Of a stretch of 64,000 bases of DNA, positions 17,482 through 28,174 are shown piece after piece. The notes under the pieces were generated by a model. The model was not told the DNA's origin. It searched no databases and was given only the letters and a program-made list of their open reading frames with translations. Every line of letters begins with the position of its first letter. Position 1 is the stretch's first letter. Both the position numbers and the translations under genes were made by a program. Origin of the DNA: Alphaproteobacteria bacterium. Its GTDB lineage: Bacteria > Pseudomonadota > Alphaproteobacteria > GCA-2731375. The stretch covers positions 124,001 through 188,000 of the forward strand of contig JADHTB010000001.1 in the NCBI GenBank assembly GCA_016776605.1. The letters run 5' to 3'.

Positions 17482-17549
17482 CATCCTCGATGGCCAATAT
17501 CCAACCTGGCCCCAAGTGTGTCCCCTTGCAGCACCTACGTCCAGCCTCG
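17482..17549 (-). repeat. Direct repeat copy 2, upstream of the GST gene
   Basis: Second copy of the repeat at 16626-16694, in the same orientation, in the leader of the GST gene. Outside the shared blocks the flanks do not match. The rest of 17397-17634 shows no gene on either strand that I can support; a start region for the next + strand gene must lie at its right end. Confidence 0.7.
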
Positions 17550-17634
17550 TCGCGGCTTCTAATTATGGGTTGACTTGACCCCGCGATCTTCCCGACCATG
17601 TTGGCGGAAAATATGAATCAAGCGGGAGGGTGTT

Positions 17635-18846
<1,212 letters not shown>

Positions 18847-18867
18847 GCCGCGCCTTTAGGGCGTAAC

Positions 18868-19860
18868 TCAGATGGTCAGGGCGGACAGCACGGCCGGCAG
18901 CCCGGTGGCAAGCGGGGTCCACTGGGCATCTTCACCGACGCGCCAAACCTCGCCGGTATCGGTGCCGATCACCACGCCGCCGGGGTTTTCCAGATCGGGG
19001 GTCAGCCCGTGGATGTTCGCCTGTGAAGGCGAATGCGCGGGATCGCACAGGGAGCGCCAGGTTTCGCCGCCGTCGTTCGAACGCAACAGCGCCGCCTGTG
19101 CCCCGCCGTCATCCTTGAAGGAGGAAAACGCGGTCGGCGCGCTGGCGACTGTCAGGCAGTATGGCGCGCGCGGATCGATGCACATGGGCCGCGAGTAACG
19201 CGGCGTGATGCCCTTCCAGGCATATTGCCAACTGGCGCCGTGATCGTCGGAGCGAAAGACCCCGGCATTGCCTTCGACCATTTCCGCGACGCTGTCTTTG
19301 CGGCCATAGCCGGTGGAGGCGTACAGGGTTTCAGGATTTTCCGGATGGGCGCACATCATGTGCAAATCCGGGTTTTCGCCCGGCAGGTTCAACTGCCATG
19401 TCTCGCCACCATCCTCGGTGGACATGATCCCGCCCACTTCAACGCCCACCCATATACGGCGCGGATCATCGCGGTCGATCACGATCGCCCGCGCGCGGCC
19501 CGGCAGCGGGGGATCAACCGGAATGCCCCATTCGGCGGCTTCGGGCACCTGGGCGAAGGCCGTAATTTCATGCCAGGTCGCGCCCCTGTCGTCGCTTCGG
19601 AACAGTCCGGCGGGTTGCGTGCCCGCGTACAGGACGCCGTTGCCCGCGCTGCGGATCTGCCAGACCTCGCGGTCCTCCATGCCGGCCAGGGACCAGGAAC
19701 CGCCGCCATCGTCGGACACATATACGCCGGCACCGGTGCCCGCGAACACCCGATCGTCATAGGTCACCAGATCACGCACGCCACGGCTTTCAAGTACCTG
19801 GCGGGCATCTTCACCCTCAATGGAAAATACGCCCTTGCTCGTACCCGCCAAAATTTTCAT
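18868..19860 (-). CDS. BNR/sialidase-like beta-propeller protein
   Basis: The 330-aa protein is built of repeated units of the form (S/T)xDxGxxW followed by a hydrophobic strand: SDDGGGSWS, SDDRGATWH, STEDGGETWQ, SDDHGASWQ, SNDGGETWR. This is the Asp-box signature of seven-bladed propellers such as photosystem-assembly Ycf48-like and exo-sialidase-like proteins. No signal peptide is seen, so it is probably cytoplasmic and not a secreted glycosidase. The ATG at 19860 gives the usual MKILAGTSKGVF start; another in-frame ATG lies at 19872. Molecular function unknown. Confidence 0.8.
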   Translation of the reverse strand: MKILAGTSKGVFSIEGEDARQVLESRGVRDLVTYDDRVFAGTGAGVYVSDDGGGSWSLAGMEDREVWQIRSAGNGVLYAGTQPAGLFRSDDRGATWHEITAFAQVPEAAEWGIPVDPPLPGRARAIVIDRDDPRRIWVGVEVGGIMSTEDGGETWQLNLPGENPDLHMMCAHPENPETLYASTGYGRKDSVAEMVEGNAGVFRSDDHGASWQYAWKGITPRYSRPMCIDPRAPYCLTVASAPTAFSSFKDDGGAQAALLRSNDGGETWRSLCDPAHSPSQANIHGLTPDLENPGGVVIGTDTGEVWRVGEDAQWTPLATGLPAVLSALTI

Positions 19861-20013
19861 CACGGCCCCCATTCAATGAATAGCAATGCATGCGTATCTT
19901 CGCTGCATAGGTGATGCTTGTGCAAGGGGTTAGGCGATGGCGACGATATAGCCTATTTTCCGCAACAGTCCCGATTGGGATCGAGCTGTCAGAAACCATA
20001 TTGGGATTTTTTA

Positions 20014-20748
20014 ATGGACCGGCGCATAGAACTCCAAGGCGTTACGAACTTTCGTGACCTGGGCGGATACCAAACCGATACCGGCGGCACCGTGAAGTGG
20101 CGGACTATATTCCGCTCGGATACCCTGTCATCGCTTACCGACGCCGATGTGGAAACGGTTTGCGGTTTGGGTGTTAATACGGCGGTCGACCTTCGTTATG
20201 GCGACGAGCGCCAGGTGGAGCCGTCCCGTTTTCTGGGCCATGATCAGGTCGAGGTGCTGGAGCTGGGCCTGAACGAACGGCCCAGCGCTTCATTCCTGGA
20301 TTCTTTCGAGGCGGCCCCCAATGCGGCGGAAACGGCGCGGTCTTATCTGATGGAAAATTATCGGAACTATCCGTTTCTCTATGCCAATGCATACGGCACA
20401 TTAATGCGCCGTCTGGCCGGCGGAGACCGGGTTATCGTGCATTGCACCGCCGGCAAGGATCGTGCGGGCACCGCCGCCGCCCTGGTATTGGTGGCGTTGG
20501 GCGTGCCACGCGAAACCGTGTTCGAGGATTATCTGCTCACCAACAATTATTGGGACCGGGCCGGCCGCGAACGTCCGGGCATGGACCCGGAAACCGTCGC
20601 CAGTATTTTTTCCGCCCGGGAAGAATATCTGCATGCGGCTTTTTCAGCGATAGAGGAGCGCTGCGGGACGGTGCAAATTTATCTGCAAGATGTTCTCGGG
20701 CTCGACGATCCAACGCTCCGCGCTTTGCGGGCCGCCTGCTTGGACTAA
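20014..20748 (+). CDS. Protein tyrosine/serine phosphatase (Y_phosphatase3 type)
   Basis: The 244-aa protein has the phosphatase loop HCTAGKDRAG (C144, R150), with NFRDLGGY near the N-terminus and a RSDTLSSLTDADV segment, all typical of the bacterial MptpB-like dual-specificity phosphatases. The ATG at 20014 places NFRDLGG at the usual distance from the N-terminus; no strong ribosome-binding site is visible in the AT-rich leader. It may act on phosphoproteins or phosphoinositides. Its 3' end faces the DUF427-cyclase gene, raising but not proving a signalling link. Confidence 0.85.
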   Translation: MDRRIELQGVTNFRDLGGYQTDTGGTVKWRTIFRSDTLSSLTDADVETVCGLGVNTAVDLRYGDERQVEPSRFLGHDQVEVLELGLNERPSASFLDSFEAAPNAAETARSYLMENYRNYPFLYANAYGTLMRRLAGGDRVIVHCTAGKDRAGTAAALVLVALGVPRETVFEDYLLTNNYWDRAGRERPGMDPETVASIFSAREEYLHAAFSAIEERCGTVQIYLQDVLGLDDPTLRALRAACLD

Positions 20749-20770
20749 CGGCAATGCGATAATTTGGATC

Positions 20771-22297
20771 TTAGGCGGCCGTCGTATAAATTTCCGTCGC
20801 CTCTGGAATATTGTGCAAGCTGTGTTGGCCCAATGCGATCATCCCCGTCGGCAGGGCCTGTTGCACGGCGCCTGAAAACAGTAAAGATTGGTCCAGCACC
20901 TTGCATTGATCCGACAGGCGGGCAGCCAGATTGGCGGCGCTGCCGATCACCGTGAAATCCAGCCGTTCCGGCGCGCCCACATTGCCAAAGGTGACCTCGC
21001 CCACATGCACGCCAATGGCGCAGCGCAGGGTTGGATTATCCGTCTGCGCCAGGCGCGCCACGATTTCCACCGCCGCATCACGGGCCAGGCCGCAGGCCTT
21101 GGCGCGATCATCGCCCTCAACCGGGAAAATAGCCAGGACCGCATCACCAATGAACTTCAAGACTTCGCCCCAACGGGACAGGATCGGCTCGGACACGGTT
21201 TCGAAGTAGTTATTCAACAGATCCAAATATGCGTCGCGCGGCAGAGCGGCCGCCAACTGGGTGGAATTGCGCAGATCGCAGTACAGTATGGCGGCGCGTA
21301 TTTCTTCCCCCGCCCCGCGTTGGGTCTCGCCATTCAGAACCCTGGTTCCCGAACGCTGGCCCAGATAGGTGGTCAACAGGGTGCGGGTGTTCTGGCGCAG
21401 GGTCATGGTTTCGTAAAACCGGCTGAGGCCGAAAACACATTGAAAGACGGCCCCTAGATCAGCCGTTGAAAAGCCCTGTGGATGGTCCGAGGTCAAGGTA
21501 AGGGTATTGAACTGCCCATCGGAAAACGGCAGGGGCATGGCAACATAATCGGTGCCGCCCTGGGCGCGCAGGTCATCCATTACGGGGAAGCGGAATTCCG
21601 TCTCGCCGGCCAGATCCAGGCGTTGACGCACACCGCCCAGGCCCTCGCTGACATGGCGCACGGGGCTATTCAGATAGGCCGGCTGTAACAGCATGCCCTG
21701 GGGCATACCCATCTCCTTCACGTCACCGCCACCACGCAGCCATCTATAGTTACGGCTGGCAAGTTGCGGATGCAGGGTTCGGATTCCCACGCTCAACCGC
21801 CATAGGGGAATGCCGCTGTCCACCATCTTTTGTCCGAATTGCTCCGTCAGCTCCTCCGGCGTCCGGCACATCCAGGCATCCCGCAACAGCCAGTCCACCA
21901 GGGGCCCGGACACCGCCACATTCTCGGCGGCAAGGCTTAAAGGTTGATCCAGGGCGTCGTCCAAAAAAGCGATGTGCCCGGCCACGGCGGCAACTTCGGG
22001 AAATGGCGTTTCGTAACTAAAGGCGGCGTTCTCGATCAGGCCGTCGGGCAAGGCCAGATGCCAATAACTGGCGGTACCCTTGAAGGGGCAAAAGGTGCGC
22101 CGGACCGATGGCTGCAACACACCTTGCACGACATCCGCGCGGGGAAAATAGTGGTACGACGGCAAACCGGTCTCGAACATCACCAACGTCCTGGCGCTTT
22201 CCGCCAGAACCAACCCGGCATGCAGGGCCCGAACCGGTTGCGCGGCGGCCTCGACCGTAATCTGGTAGACTGGGGCGGTGTTCATGGTCGATATCAT
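20771..22297 (-). CDS. DUF427 - class III adenylate cyclase fusion protein
   Basis: The 508-aa protein has two recognisable parts. Residues about 16-115 are a DUF427 domain (YHYFPRADV, TFCPFKGTASYW, FSYETPFPEVAAVAGHIAF). Residues about 330-505 are a class III cyclase homology domain: metal aspartates D341 (YCDLRNST) and D385 (KFIGDAV), adenine-specifying K381 and D447, and transition-state R460 (GSAANLAAR). The middle (SVGIRTLHPQLASRNYRW) is a sensor-like region seen in alphaproteobacterial cyclases. All catalytic residues for ATP use are present. No membrane segment. It is divergent from a second cyclase gene across 139 bases. An in-frame ATG at 22285 is an alternative start. Confidence 0.87.
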   Translation of the reverse strand: MISTMNTAPVYQITVEAAAQPVRALHAGLVLAESARTLVMFETGLPSYHYFPRADVVQGVLQPSVRRTFCPFKGTASYWHLALPDGLIENAAFSYETPFPEVAAVAGHIAFLDDALDQPLSLAAENVAVSGPLVDWLLRDAWMCRTPEELTEQFGQKMVDSGIPLWRLSVGIRTLHPQLASRNYRWLRGGGDVKEMGMPQGMLLQPAYLNSPVRHVSEGLGGVRQRLDLAGETEFRFPVMDDLRAQGGTDYVAMPLPFSDGQFNTLTLTSDHPQGFSTADLGAVFQCVFGLSRFYETMTLRQNTRTLLTTYLGQRSGTRVLNGETQRGAGEEIRAAILYCDLRNSTQLAAALPRDAYLDLLNNYFETVSEPILSRWGEVLKFIGDAVLAIFPVEGDDRAKACGLARDAAVEIVARLAQTDNPTLRCAIGVHVGEVTFGNVGAPERLDFTVIGSAANLAARLSDQCKVLDQSLLFSGAVQQALPTGMIALGQHSLHNIPEATEIYTTAA

Positions 22298-22436
22298 CTA
22301 TGAACGGAGGCCACGGTATTCAAGTGAACAGGAATAAAAATGGCCCTGAGCAAGCTGAATTCGGACGCTGGCCTGGAAAATCCGCCGAACCAAGCCTACC
22401 TTGCAAACATGGGAGTGAATATGGAGCACGGGCGGA

Positions 22437-23795
22437 ATGACGGTCAGTGAAGCCGCGATAGTCGTACCAGAGGCAGCAGCAGCGGCCACAACGGCGGCGG
22501 CAGGCACGGCCACGCGCCGGCCGTCGGACGCCGCCGATTGGGGCAAAATGGGCCGTCGGCTGGTTTTTGTGGACGATGCCCTGGAAGCGGATTTCCGCAC
22601 TGCCGAACGCAACAGAAATCTAGGCCAGGCGCGCTTTGTGCTGTGGCTGGCCCTGGCTATTCAGCTCGCTTTCGCGGCCATCGACCCCTGGGTGCTGCCG
22701 GCCGGCAGCCTGAACTTTATCCTGTTGCGTAGCGGCCTGTTGACCCTGTGCCTGTTATTACTGCTGGGCTTGACCTACGCGCCGTTTTTTCGCACCCGCT
22801 GGCCCATGCTGATGGTCATTGCCGTGCATGCCATGACCCTGGCGAACGGACTGACCAACGGGATGATAGAGGTACCGATCCTCTACCTGTCGGGCTTTAT
22901 GTTATTGGTGCTGGCCAGCTATCTGATCGTGCCGCTGATCTTCGTATATTGCATCGGCGTGGTGCTGACGGCCAGTCTGGTTTATCTGGGCCTTACCGCA
23001 CTTTCCGATGTGGCCGATGCACAATTGCTGGGCATGCTGGCCTCGCAATTGGTGGCGGCGAACGTGGTCGGCATCGCCGCCCTGCACCGGGCCGAGCGGT
23101 TGCGCCGGCTGGATCATTTGAATGCCCGGCGGCTGGACGACCAGCGGGCCCGCTATCATGAACTGTTGACCTCGATCCTGCCGGCCCCGGTCGCCGACCG
23201 CCTGCAGCGGGGCGAGACCGTGGTGGACGAATATACCGATGCCACCGTCCTGTTTGCCGATATCGTCGGCTTTACCGCCCTGACCGCCCGTTGCCGCCCG
23301 GATCAGACCCTGGCCCTGTTGAACCAGCTATTCACCAGCTTCGATGCCCTGACGGCGCAATATGGTTTGGAAAAGATCAAGACCATCGGCGATTCCTATA
23401 TGGTGGCGGGCGGCGTATCCAGTGATCGTACGGAACATGTGCCGGCCATGGCGGATCTAGCCCTGGCCATGCAACAGGCGGCCAGCCAAGTGCATGACCC
23501 TGATGGCCAGTCCGTGCACCTGCGCATCGGCATTCATGTCGGTGATCTGACGGCGGGGGTTATTGGCCGGCGGCGCTTCATGTATGATTTGTGGGGCGAT
23601 ACGGTAAATATCGCCTCGCGCATGCAGTCCCTGGGCGAGCCGGACCACATTCAGGTGTCCGATGCCATGCGGCAACGGCTGGATGCCCGCTATCAACTGG
23701 CCCCCCGCGGCGAGATCGCGGTCAAGGGCAAGGGCACCATGTCGACCTGGTATCTGCAGGGGCGCGCGCAGGATGTTGTTGGAGAGGAAACGTAA
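22437..23795 (+). CDS. Membrane-anchored class III adenylate cyclase
   Basis: The 452-aa protein has an Ala-rich N-terminus, about six membrane helices between residues 66 and 215, a short coiled linker ([20 protein letters not shown]) and a C-terminal cyclase domain. Catalytic residues are complete: D275 (FADIVGFT), D319 (KTIGDS), K315 and D384 for adenine, N391 and R395 ([11 protein letters not shown]). This pattern is close to mammalian-type class IIIa cyclases. The product is probably cAMP made at the inner membrane. Its stop overlaps the next ATG by one base, so it is co-translated with an esterase gene. Confidence 0.88.
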   Translation: MTVSEAAIVVPEAAAAATTAAAGTATRRPSDAADWGKMGRRLVFVDDALEADFRTAERNRNLGQARFVLWLALAIQLAFAAIDPWVLPAGSLNFILLRSGLLTLCLLLLLGLTYAPFFRTRWPMLMVIAVHAMTLANGLTNGMIEVPILYLSGFMLLVLASYLIVPLIFVYCIGVVLTASLVYLGLTALSDVADAQLLGMLASQLVAANVVGIAALHRAERLRRLDHLNARRLDDQRARYHELLTSILPAPVADRLQRGETVVDEYTDATVLFADIVGFTALTARCRPDQTLALLNQLFTSFDALTAQYGLEKIKTIGDSYMVAGGVSSDRTEHVPAMADLALAMQQAASQVHDPDGQSVHLRIGIHVGDLTAGVIGRRRFMYDLWGDTVNIASRMQSLGEPDHIQVSDAMRQRLDARYQLAPRGEIAVKGKGTMSTWYLQGRAQDVVGEET

Positions 23796-24739
23796 TGGGC
23801 TTGGACCCGCAATGCAGCGCTATTATCGAGGCAGCGGCCGCGGCAGGTGGATCGCCGTTGCAGGCAAGCGACCATCGCGTGGCGCGCCAGGCTTACGAGG
23901 CTTCAACCGCGGCCTACATTCACGCCACCGATGATCTTCATAGCGTCGAAGACCGCAGCATTGCCGGCGCCGATGGCAACGAGCTGGCCATCCGCATTTA
24001 CACACCAGTGTCCGCGGCCAGCGTCATGGGCGTGGCGATATTTTTCCATGGCGGCGGTTGGGTTATCGGCTCGCTGGAAAGCCACGATCATGTCTGCCGC
24101 CACCTGGCCCATGGGGCGGGTTGTATCGTCGTGGCGGTCGATTACCGACTGGCGCCGGAGCATAAATTTCCCGCCGGTCTGAATGATTGCCTCGCGGCGG
24201 CCCGCTGGGTGGCGGAAAACGCAGCGGCTATTGGCGGCGATCCGGCGCGCCTGGCGGTGGTTGGAGATTCTGCCGGCGGCAATCTGGCGGCATCCACCGC
24301 CCTGATCCTGCGCGACGAGGACAAAAGAATCCAATTGAGGCTACAGGCGCTGATTTATCCGGCGGTGGATTTTACCGCGGATACAGCATCCAAGGACGAC
24401 AATGGCGAAGGCTATCTGTTGACCCGCCAGGCGACAGAGCATTTCGCCGAGCTTTATCTGCCCGACCGTGCAACCCGGTCCGATCCCCGCGCCTCGCCCC
24501 AACTGGCCAGGCACCACACCGATTTGCCGCGTGCCTGGATCCAGACCGCCGAATTTGATCCCCTGCGCGACGAGGGCCGGATTTATGCCGAGACCCTGGC
24601 CAAGGCAGGCGTGGCGGTTGAATACAAGTGCTATGCCGGCATGGTGCATGGCTTTGCCCGCATGGGCGCCAAGATTGATCAGGGCGTGGTCGCCCTGGAT
24701 CATGTCGCCGGCGCCCTGCGTTCGGCGTTCGCGGGCTGA
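23795..24739 (+). CDS. Alpha/beta hydrolase, hormone-sensitive lipase-type esterase
   Basis: The 314-aa protein has the HSL/family IV esterase oxyanion motif HGGGWVIGS (85-93), nucleophile GDSAGGN (S159), a late FDPLRDEG aspartate and a MVHGF histidine, so the triad is complete. It is cytoplasmic; probable substrates are short acyl esters. It starts on the last base of the cyclase stop (TAATG) and its own TGA overlaps the dusA start, giving a three-gene coupled unit. Confidence 0.87.
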   Translation: MGLDPQCSAIIEAAAAAGGSPLQASDHRVARQAYEASTAAYIHATDDLHSVEDRSIAGADGNELAIRIYTPVSAASVMGVAIFFHGGGWVIGSLESHDHVCRHLAHGAGCIVVAVDYRLAPEHKFPAGLNDCLAAARWVAENAAAIGGDPARLAVVGDSAGGNLAASTALILRDEDKRIQLRLQALIYPAVDFTADTASKDDNGEGYLLTRQATEHFAELYLPDRATRSDPRASPQLARHHTDLPRAWIQTAEFDPLRDEGRIYAETLAKAGVAVEYKCYAGMVHGFARMGAKIDQGVVALDHVAGALRSAFAG

Positions 24740-25740
24740 TGGCCAGCGAAATGCCAACAATCGATCGGCGCTTTTGCGTTGCACCGATGATGGAGTATAC
24801 TGACCGGCACGAACGCTCCTTCCTGCGTCTGATCAGCCGCCGGGCCCTGCTGTACACCGAAATGATCACGGCGGAGGCGGTCATTCAAGGCGATGTGCAG
24901 CGCCTTTTGGGCTTTTCGCCAGCAGAGCATCCCGTTGCCCTGCAATTGGGCGGCTCTGATCCCGAACGGATGGCCCGGGCCGCCGAAATAGGCCAGACAT
25001 TTGGCTACGACGAGATCAATATCAATGTCGGCTGTCCCAGCGACCGGGTGCAGTCGGGCCGCTTTGGCGCCTGTCTGATGGCCGAAGCCGATCTGGTCGC
25101 GGCCTGTGTCACGGCCATGCGGGCGGCCACGGACCTGCCCATTACCGTCAAATCGCGGATCGGCATCGACGATCAGGACAGCTACGATTTTCTGCGCCAA
25201 TTTATCGAAACGGTGGCCGCGGCGGGCTGTGGCAGTTTTATCGTGCATGCCCGCAAGGCCATTCTGGCGGGGCTGAGCCCGAAGCAGAACCGCGAAATAC
25301 CGCCGCTGGACTATGACCGGGTCTATCGCCTGAAGGCGGATTGCCCGGAACTCGAAGTCATCATCAACGGCGGCATAAACAGTTTGCAGGAATGTCAGGA
25401 CCATCTGAACCATGTGGATGGCGTGATGCTAGGCCGGGCCGCCTATCAGGAACCTTATTTACTGGCAGCCGTTGACAGGTCTTTATTTGGCGATACGGAC
25501 CCCATGCCCAGCCGTGCGGATCTGGTCCGGGCCATGCAGCCCTATATCGCCGAGCAGATGGGCCGGGGCGTGCGCCTGAATGCGATCACCCGGCATATGC
25601 TGGGCCTGTTCCATGGCCAGCCAGGCGCCAGGGCCTGGCGGCGCTATATCAGCGAACGAAGCTACCTACCCGACGCCGATGGCAGCCTGTTGGATGGCGC
25701 TTTGGCGCAACTGCCCGGTCAGTTGGAACCCCAGTATTAG
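24739..25740 (+). CDS. dusA: tRNA-dihydrouridine(20/20a) synthase DusA
   Basis: The 333-aa FMN enzyme begins FCVAPMMEYTDRHERSFLR, the standard Dus start, and carries the catalytic C99 in INVGCPSDRV, the K in ITVKSRIGID, HARKA for tRNA binding and GGI/GRAAYQEP phosphate loops. It reduces U20/U20a of tRNA with NADPH. Length matches DusA. Translation is coupled to the upstream esterase by a TGATG overlap. A DusA assignment rather than DusB or DusC rests on overall motif order. Confidence 0.9.
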   Translation: MASEMPTIDRRFCVAPMMEYTDRHERSFLRLISRRALLYTEMITAEAVIQGDVQRLLGFSPAEHPVALQLGGSDPERMARAAEIGQTFGYDEININVGCPSDRVQSGRFGACLMAEADLVAACVTAMRAATDLPITVKSRIGIDDQDSYDFLRQFIETVAAAGCGSFIVHARKAILAGLSPKQNREIPPLDYDRVYRLKADCPELEVIINGGINSLQECQDHLNHVDGVMLGRAAYQEPYLLAAVDRSLFGDTDPMPSRADLVRAMQPYIAEQMGRGVRLNAITRHMLGLFHGQPGARAWRRYISERSYLPDADGSLLDGALAQLPGQLEPQY

Positions 25741-25747
25741 TTGAGTA

Positions 25748-26800
25748 TTAGTTGACCAGAACGTAGCGGCCGACGGCCTTGCCAGCACGCAGATCGGCGA
25801 TGGCCTGGCCGGCTTCGCGCAAGGGGCGCGGCGTGGTTGGCACCGCCTTCACCTTGCCCGCCTTCACCAGGGCCATCAATTCGTGCATCTCTTCCAGGCT
25901 GCCGACATAGCTGCCGATCAGACGCATCATTTTCAGGGGCAGACTGGCTACCGGCAGGGGCAAGGCGCCACCGAACAGGCCGACGACAACGACCGTGCCG
26001 CCACGGGCCAGGGCCTGCATGGCAAAGCCGGTGGTGGCTGGCGCGCCGACGAAATCGATGGCCGCATCGACACCGCCGCCCGTGCTTTCCAATAACTGGG
26101 CCACGGCGCCGGCGTCACTGTTATCGATGACAATGTCCGCACCGGCGGCAATGGCCGCGGCGCGCTTGGCCGGGTCGATATCGGCGACGATCAATTTTGC
26201 GTCGCACACGGCCTTGGCCATGCCGATGCCGGCCAGGCCAACGCCACCCGCCCCGATGATCATCAGGTGCTCGTCCTTGCTCAGGAAATTGACTTTCTTC
26301 AAGGCGCTGTAGGCCGTCACGCCGGAACAGGCGCAGGTCGCGGCGTGCGGCTCATCCGTACCTTCGAAAGGCACCAGATATTTCGCATGCGGGGCGATGC
26401 AATATTCCGCATAACCGCCGGCATAACGGGTGCCCACGGTGCGGGGCGCCAGACACAACAGCTCGTCACCGCGTTCACAGACCGCGCAGGCGCCACAACC
26501 AATCCAGGGGAAAACAATGCGGCGGTCGCCCACTTCAACGCCCGAGGCATCCGGTCCCAGGGCGGCAACTTCGCCCAACACTTCATGGCCCATGGTGAAG
26601 GGCAATTTCAGGCCGCGGTCTTCCAGGCTCAGCTTGTTGTCGCCGCCCATGTCGAAATAGCCATCCCAGATATGAATGTCGCTGTGACAGATACCGGACG
26701 CGGTGACCCGGATCAAAACTTCGGTCCCTTTTGGTTCCGGCATGGGCACTTCACGCTCTTCCAGCGGCTCGCCCCATTTCACGATCTGATATGCACGCAT
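25748..26800 (-). CDS. Zinc-dependent alcohol dehydrogenase
   Basis: The 350-aa medium-chain dehydrogenase has catalytic zinc ligands C38 (GICHSD) and H72 (MGHEVLGEV), a structural zinc cluster GCGACAVCERGDELLC, and the dinucleotide motif GAGGVGLAG followed by an acidic VADID for NAD. It oxidises an alcohol or hydroxyacyl group; the substrate is unknown. It ends 8 bases from the dusA stop, convergent with it. It lies downstream of the CoA-transferase gene on the same strand with a 93-base gap. Confidence 0.87.
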   Translation of the reverse strand: MRAYQIVKWGEPLEEREVPMPEPKGTEVLIRVTASGICHSDIHIWDGYFDMGGDNKLSLEDRGLKLPFTMGHEVLGEVAALGPDASGVEVGDRRIVFPWIGCGACAVCERGDELLCLAPRTVGTRYAGGYAEYCIAPHAKYLVPFEGTDEPHAATCACSGVTAYSALKKVNFLSKDEHLMIIGAGGVGLAGIGMAKAVCDAKLIVADIDPAKRAAAIAAGADIVIDNSDAGAVAQLLESTGGGVDAAIDFVGAPATTGFAMQALARGGTVVVVGLFGGALPLPVASLPLKMMRLIGSYVGSLEEMHELMALVKAGKVKAVPTTPRPLREAGQAIADLRAGKAVGRYVLVN

Positions 26801-26893
26801 GTCTCAACCTCCCAGCCGGATTTTTTTCAATCAATATGTTGCCGCCAACCTATGACAGCCGCTCTATCTGGTCCAGTACCTAACGCTTAAAGC

Positions 26894-28108
26894 TTATACC
26901 GGCGGTTTGGCCCGTTCCGTGAAGGCAACGCCATCCGCAATCAGGCCGTCCACCTGGCCACGGTCATAGCCCAGGCTAGCCAGGACATCGCGGGTCGCGC
27001 TGCCGTAGTGGGGCGGCGTGGTACGGACCGAGCCTGGCGTGCGGCCCATTTTGATGGGAATGCCGGTGCCGCGATAGTCATCCAATTGCACCACCATTTC
27101 GCGGTGCCTGGTATGGGGGTGTTCAGCCACTTCGGGAATGGTCAGCACCGCCCCCGCCGGGGCGCCCTTGGACAGCAGAGCCGAAGAGACCGCCTCCGCC
27201 GTATGGGCGCACAGGGCCTCGATGATCAGCGCGTTCAAATCGCCCCGATGCTCCACCCGATCGGCGTTGTGCAGAAAGCGCGGATCGGTGGCCCATTCGG
27301 GCTGCCCCAGGACCTCCGCCAGCAAACGGAATTGGCGGTCGTTGCCAATGGCCAGAAACAGCCGCCCCTGCTTGGTCTGATATTGTTCATAGGGCGAAAT
27401 ATTAGGATGGGAATTGCCGGTCAGAACGGGCGTCTTGCCGGACATGAAATAATTCGCCGCATGGGGATGCAAAAGCGACACCCCGGTATCGAACAGGCTG
27501 GCATCCACCCGTTGCCCCTGCCCGGAACGATGGCGTTCCTGCGCCGCCATCAAAATACCGATGGAGGCATACAGCCCGGTCGCCAGATCAATGATTGGTA
27601 CGCCGATGCGGGTGGGCCCTGTCTCGGGCGAACCGTTGACGGAAATCTGCCCGGACAATGCCTGCGCCACGGCGTCGTAGCCGGGAAAGCCACCAAAGGG
27701 GCCGTCGGCGCCAAAGCCGGTGATGGAACAATAGATCAGCGCGGGGAAACGTTTCGACAGAACATCCTCATAGCCGATGCCCCATTTTTCCAGGCTGCCG
27801 GATTTGAAATTATCGATCATCACGTCCGCGCCCTCCAACAGCTGGAACAGAATCTCCTGCCCCTGTTCCGTACGCAGATCCAGGCCGATGGAGCGTTTGT
27901 TGCGGTTGACGCCAGAGAAATAGGCCGACAGGCCGTCCTTGAATGGTGGGCCCCAATCGCGCACTTCATCGCCCTGGGGCGGCTCCACCTTGATCACTTC
28001 GGCGCCATGGTCCGACAGCAATTGGGTGCAAAAGGGCCCGCCCAATACACGGGTCAAATCGATCACACGAAATCCGGCCAGGGCGCCGCCGGTCTTTGAA
28101 TCTGTCAT
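26894..28108 (-). CDS. CaiB/BaiF family III CoA-transferase
   Basis: The 404-aa protein starts GFRVIDLTRVLGGPFCTQLLSD and carries the catalytic D174 in VPIIDLATGLYA plus late VTIPEVAEHPHTRHRE-type region (here LTIPEVAEHPHTRHREMV). It transfers CoA to a free acid. It is divergent from the AtuA-like gene over 66 bases containing a palindrome. Functional coupling with the AtuA pair and TRAP importer (import an acid, activate it, degrade it) is a reasonable inference. Confidence 0.88.
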   Translation of the reverse strand: MTDSKTGGALAGFRVIDLTRVLGGPFCTQLLSDHGAEVIKVEPPQGDEVRDWGPPFKDGLSAYFSGVNRNKRSIGLDLRTEQGQEILFQLLEGADVMIDNFKSGSLEKWGIGYEDVLSKRFPALIYCSITGFGADGPFGGFPGYDAVAQALSGQISVNGSPETGPTRIGVPIIDLATGLYASIGILMAAQERHRSGQGQRVDASLFDTGVSLLHPHAANYFMSGKTPVLTGNSHPNISPYEQYQTKQGRLFLAIGNDRQFRLLAEVLGQPEWATDPRFLHNADRVEHRGDLNALIIEALCAHTAEAVSSALLSKGAPAGAVLTIPEVAEHPHTRHREMVVQLDDYRGTGIPIKMGRTPGSVRTTPPHYGSATRDVLASLGYDRGQVDGLIADGVAFTERAKPPV

Positions 28109-28144
28109 GGGAATTCCATTTTGAAGCTACACAGATGGTGACTT

Positions 28145-28164
28145 TAGCACAGACCACCGTGCTA
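28145..28164. promoter_or_regulatory. Palindrome in the divergent CoA-transferase/AtuA promoter
   Basis: TAGCAC (28145-28150) and GTGCTA (28159-28164) form a perfect 6-bp inverted repeat with an 8-base spacer. It lies 10 bases before the AtuA-like start and inside the only divergent promoter of this cluster. It may be a repressor site; no regulator gene is adjacent. Short enough to be chance. Confidence 0.35.
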
Positions 28165-28174
28165 GAATGCCGCC

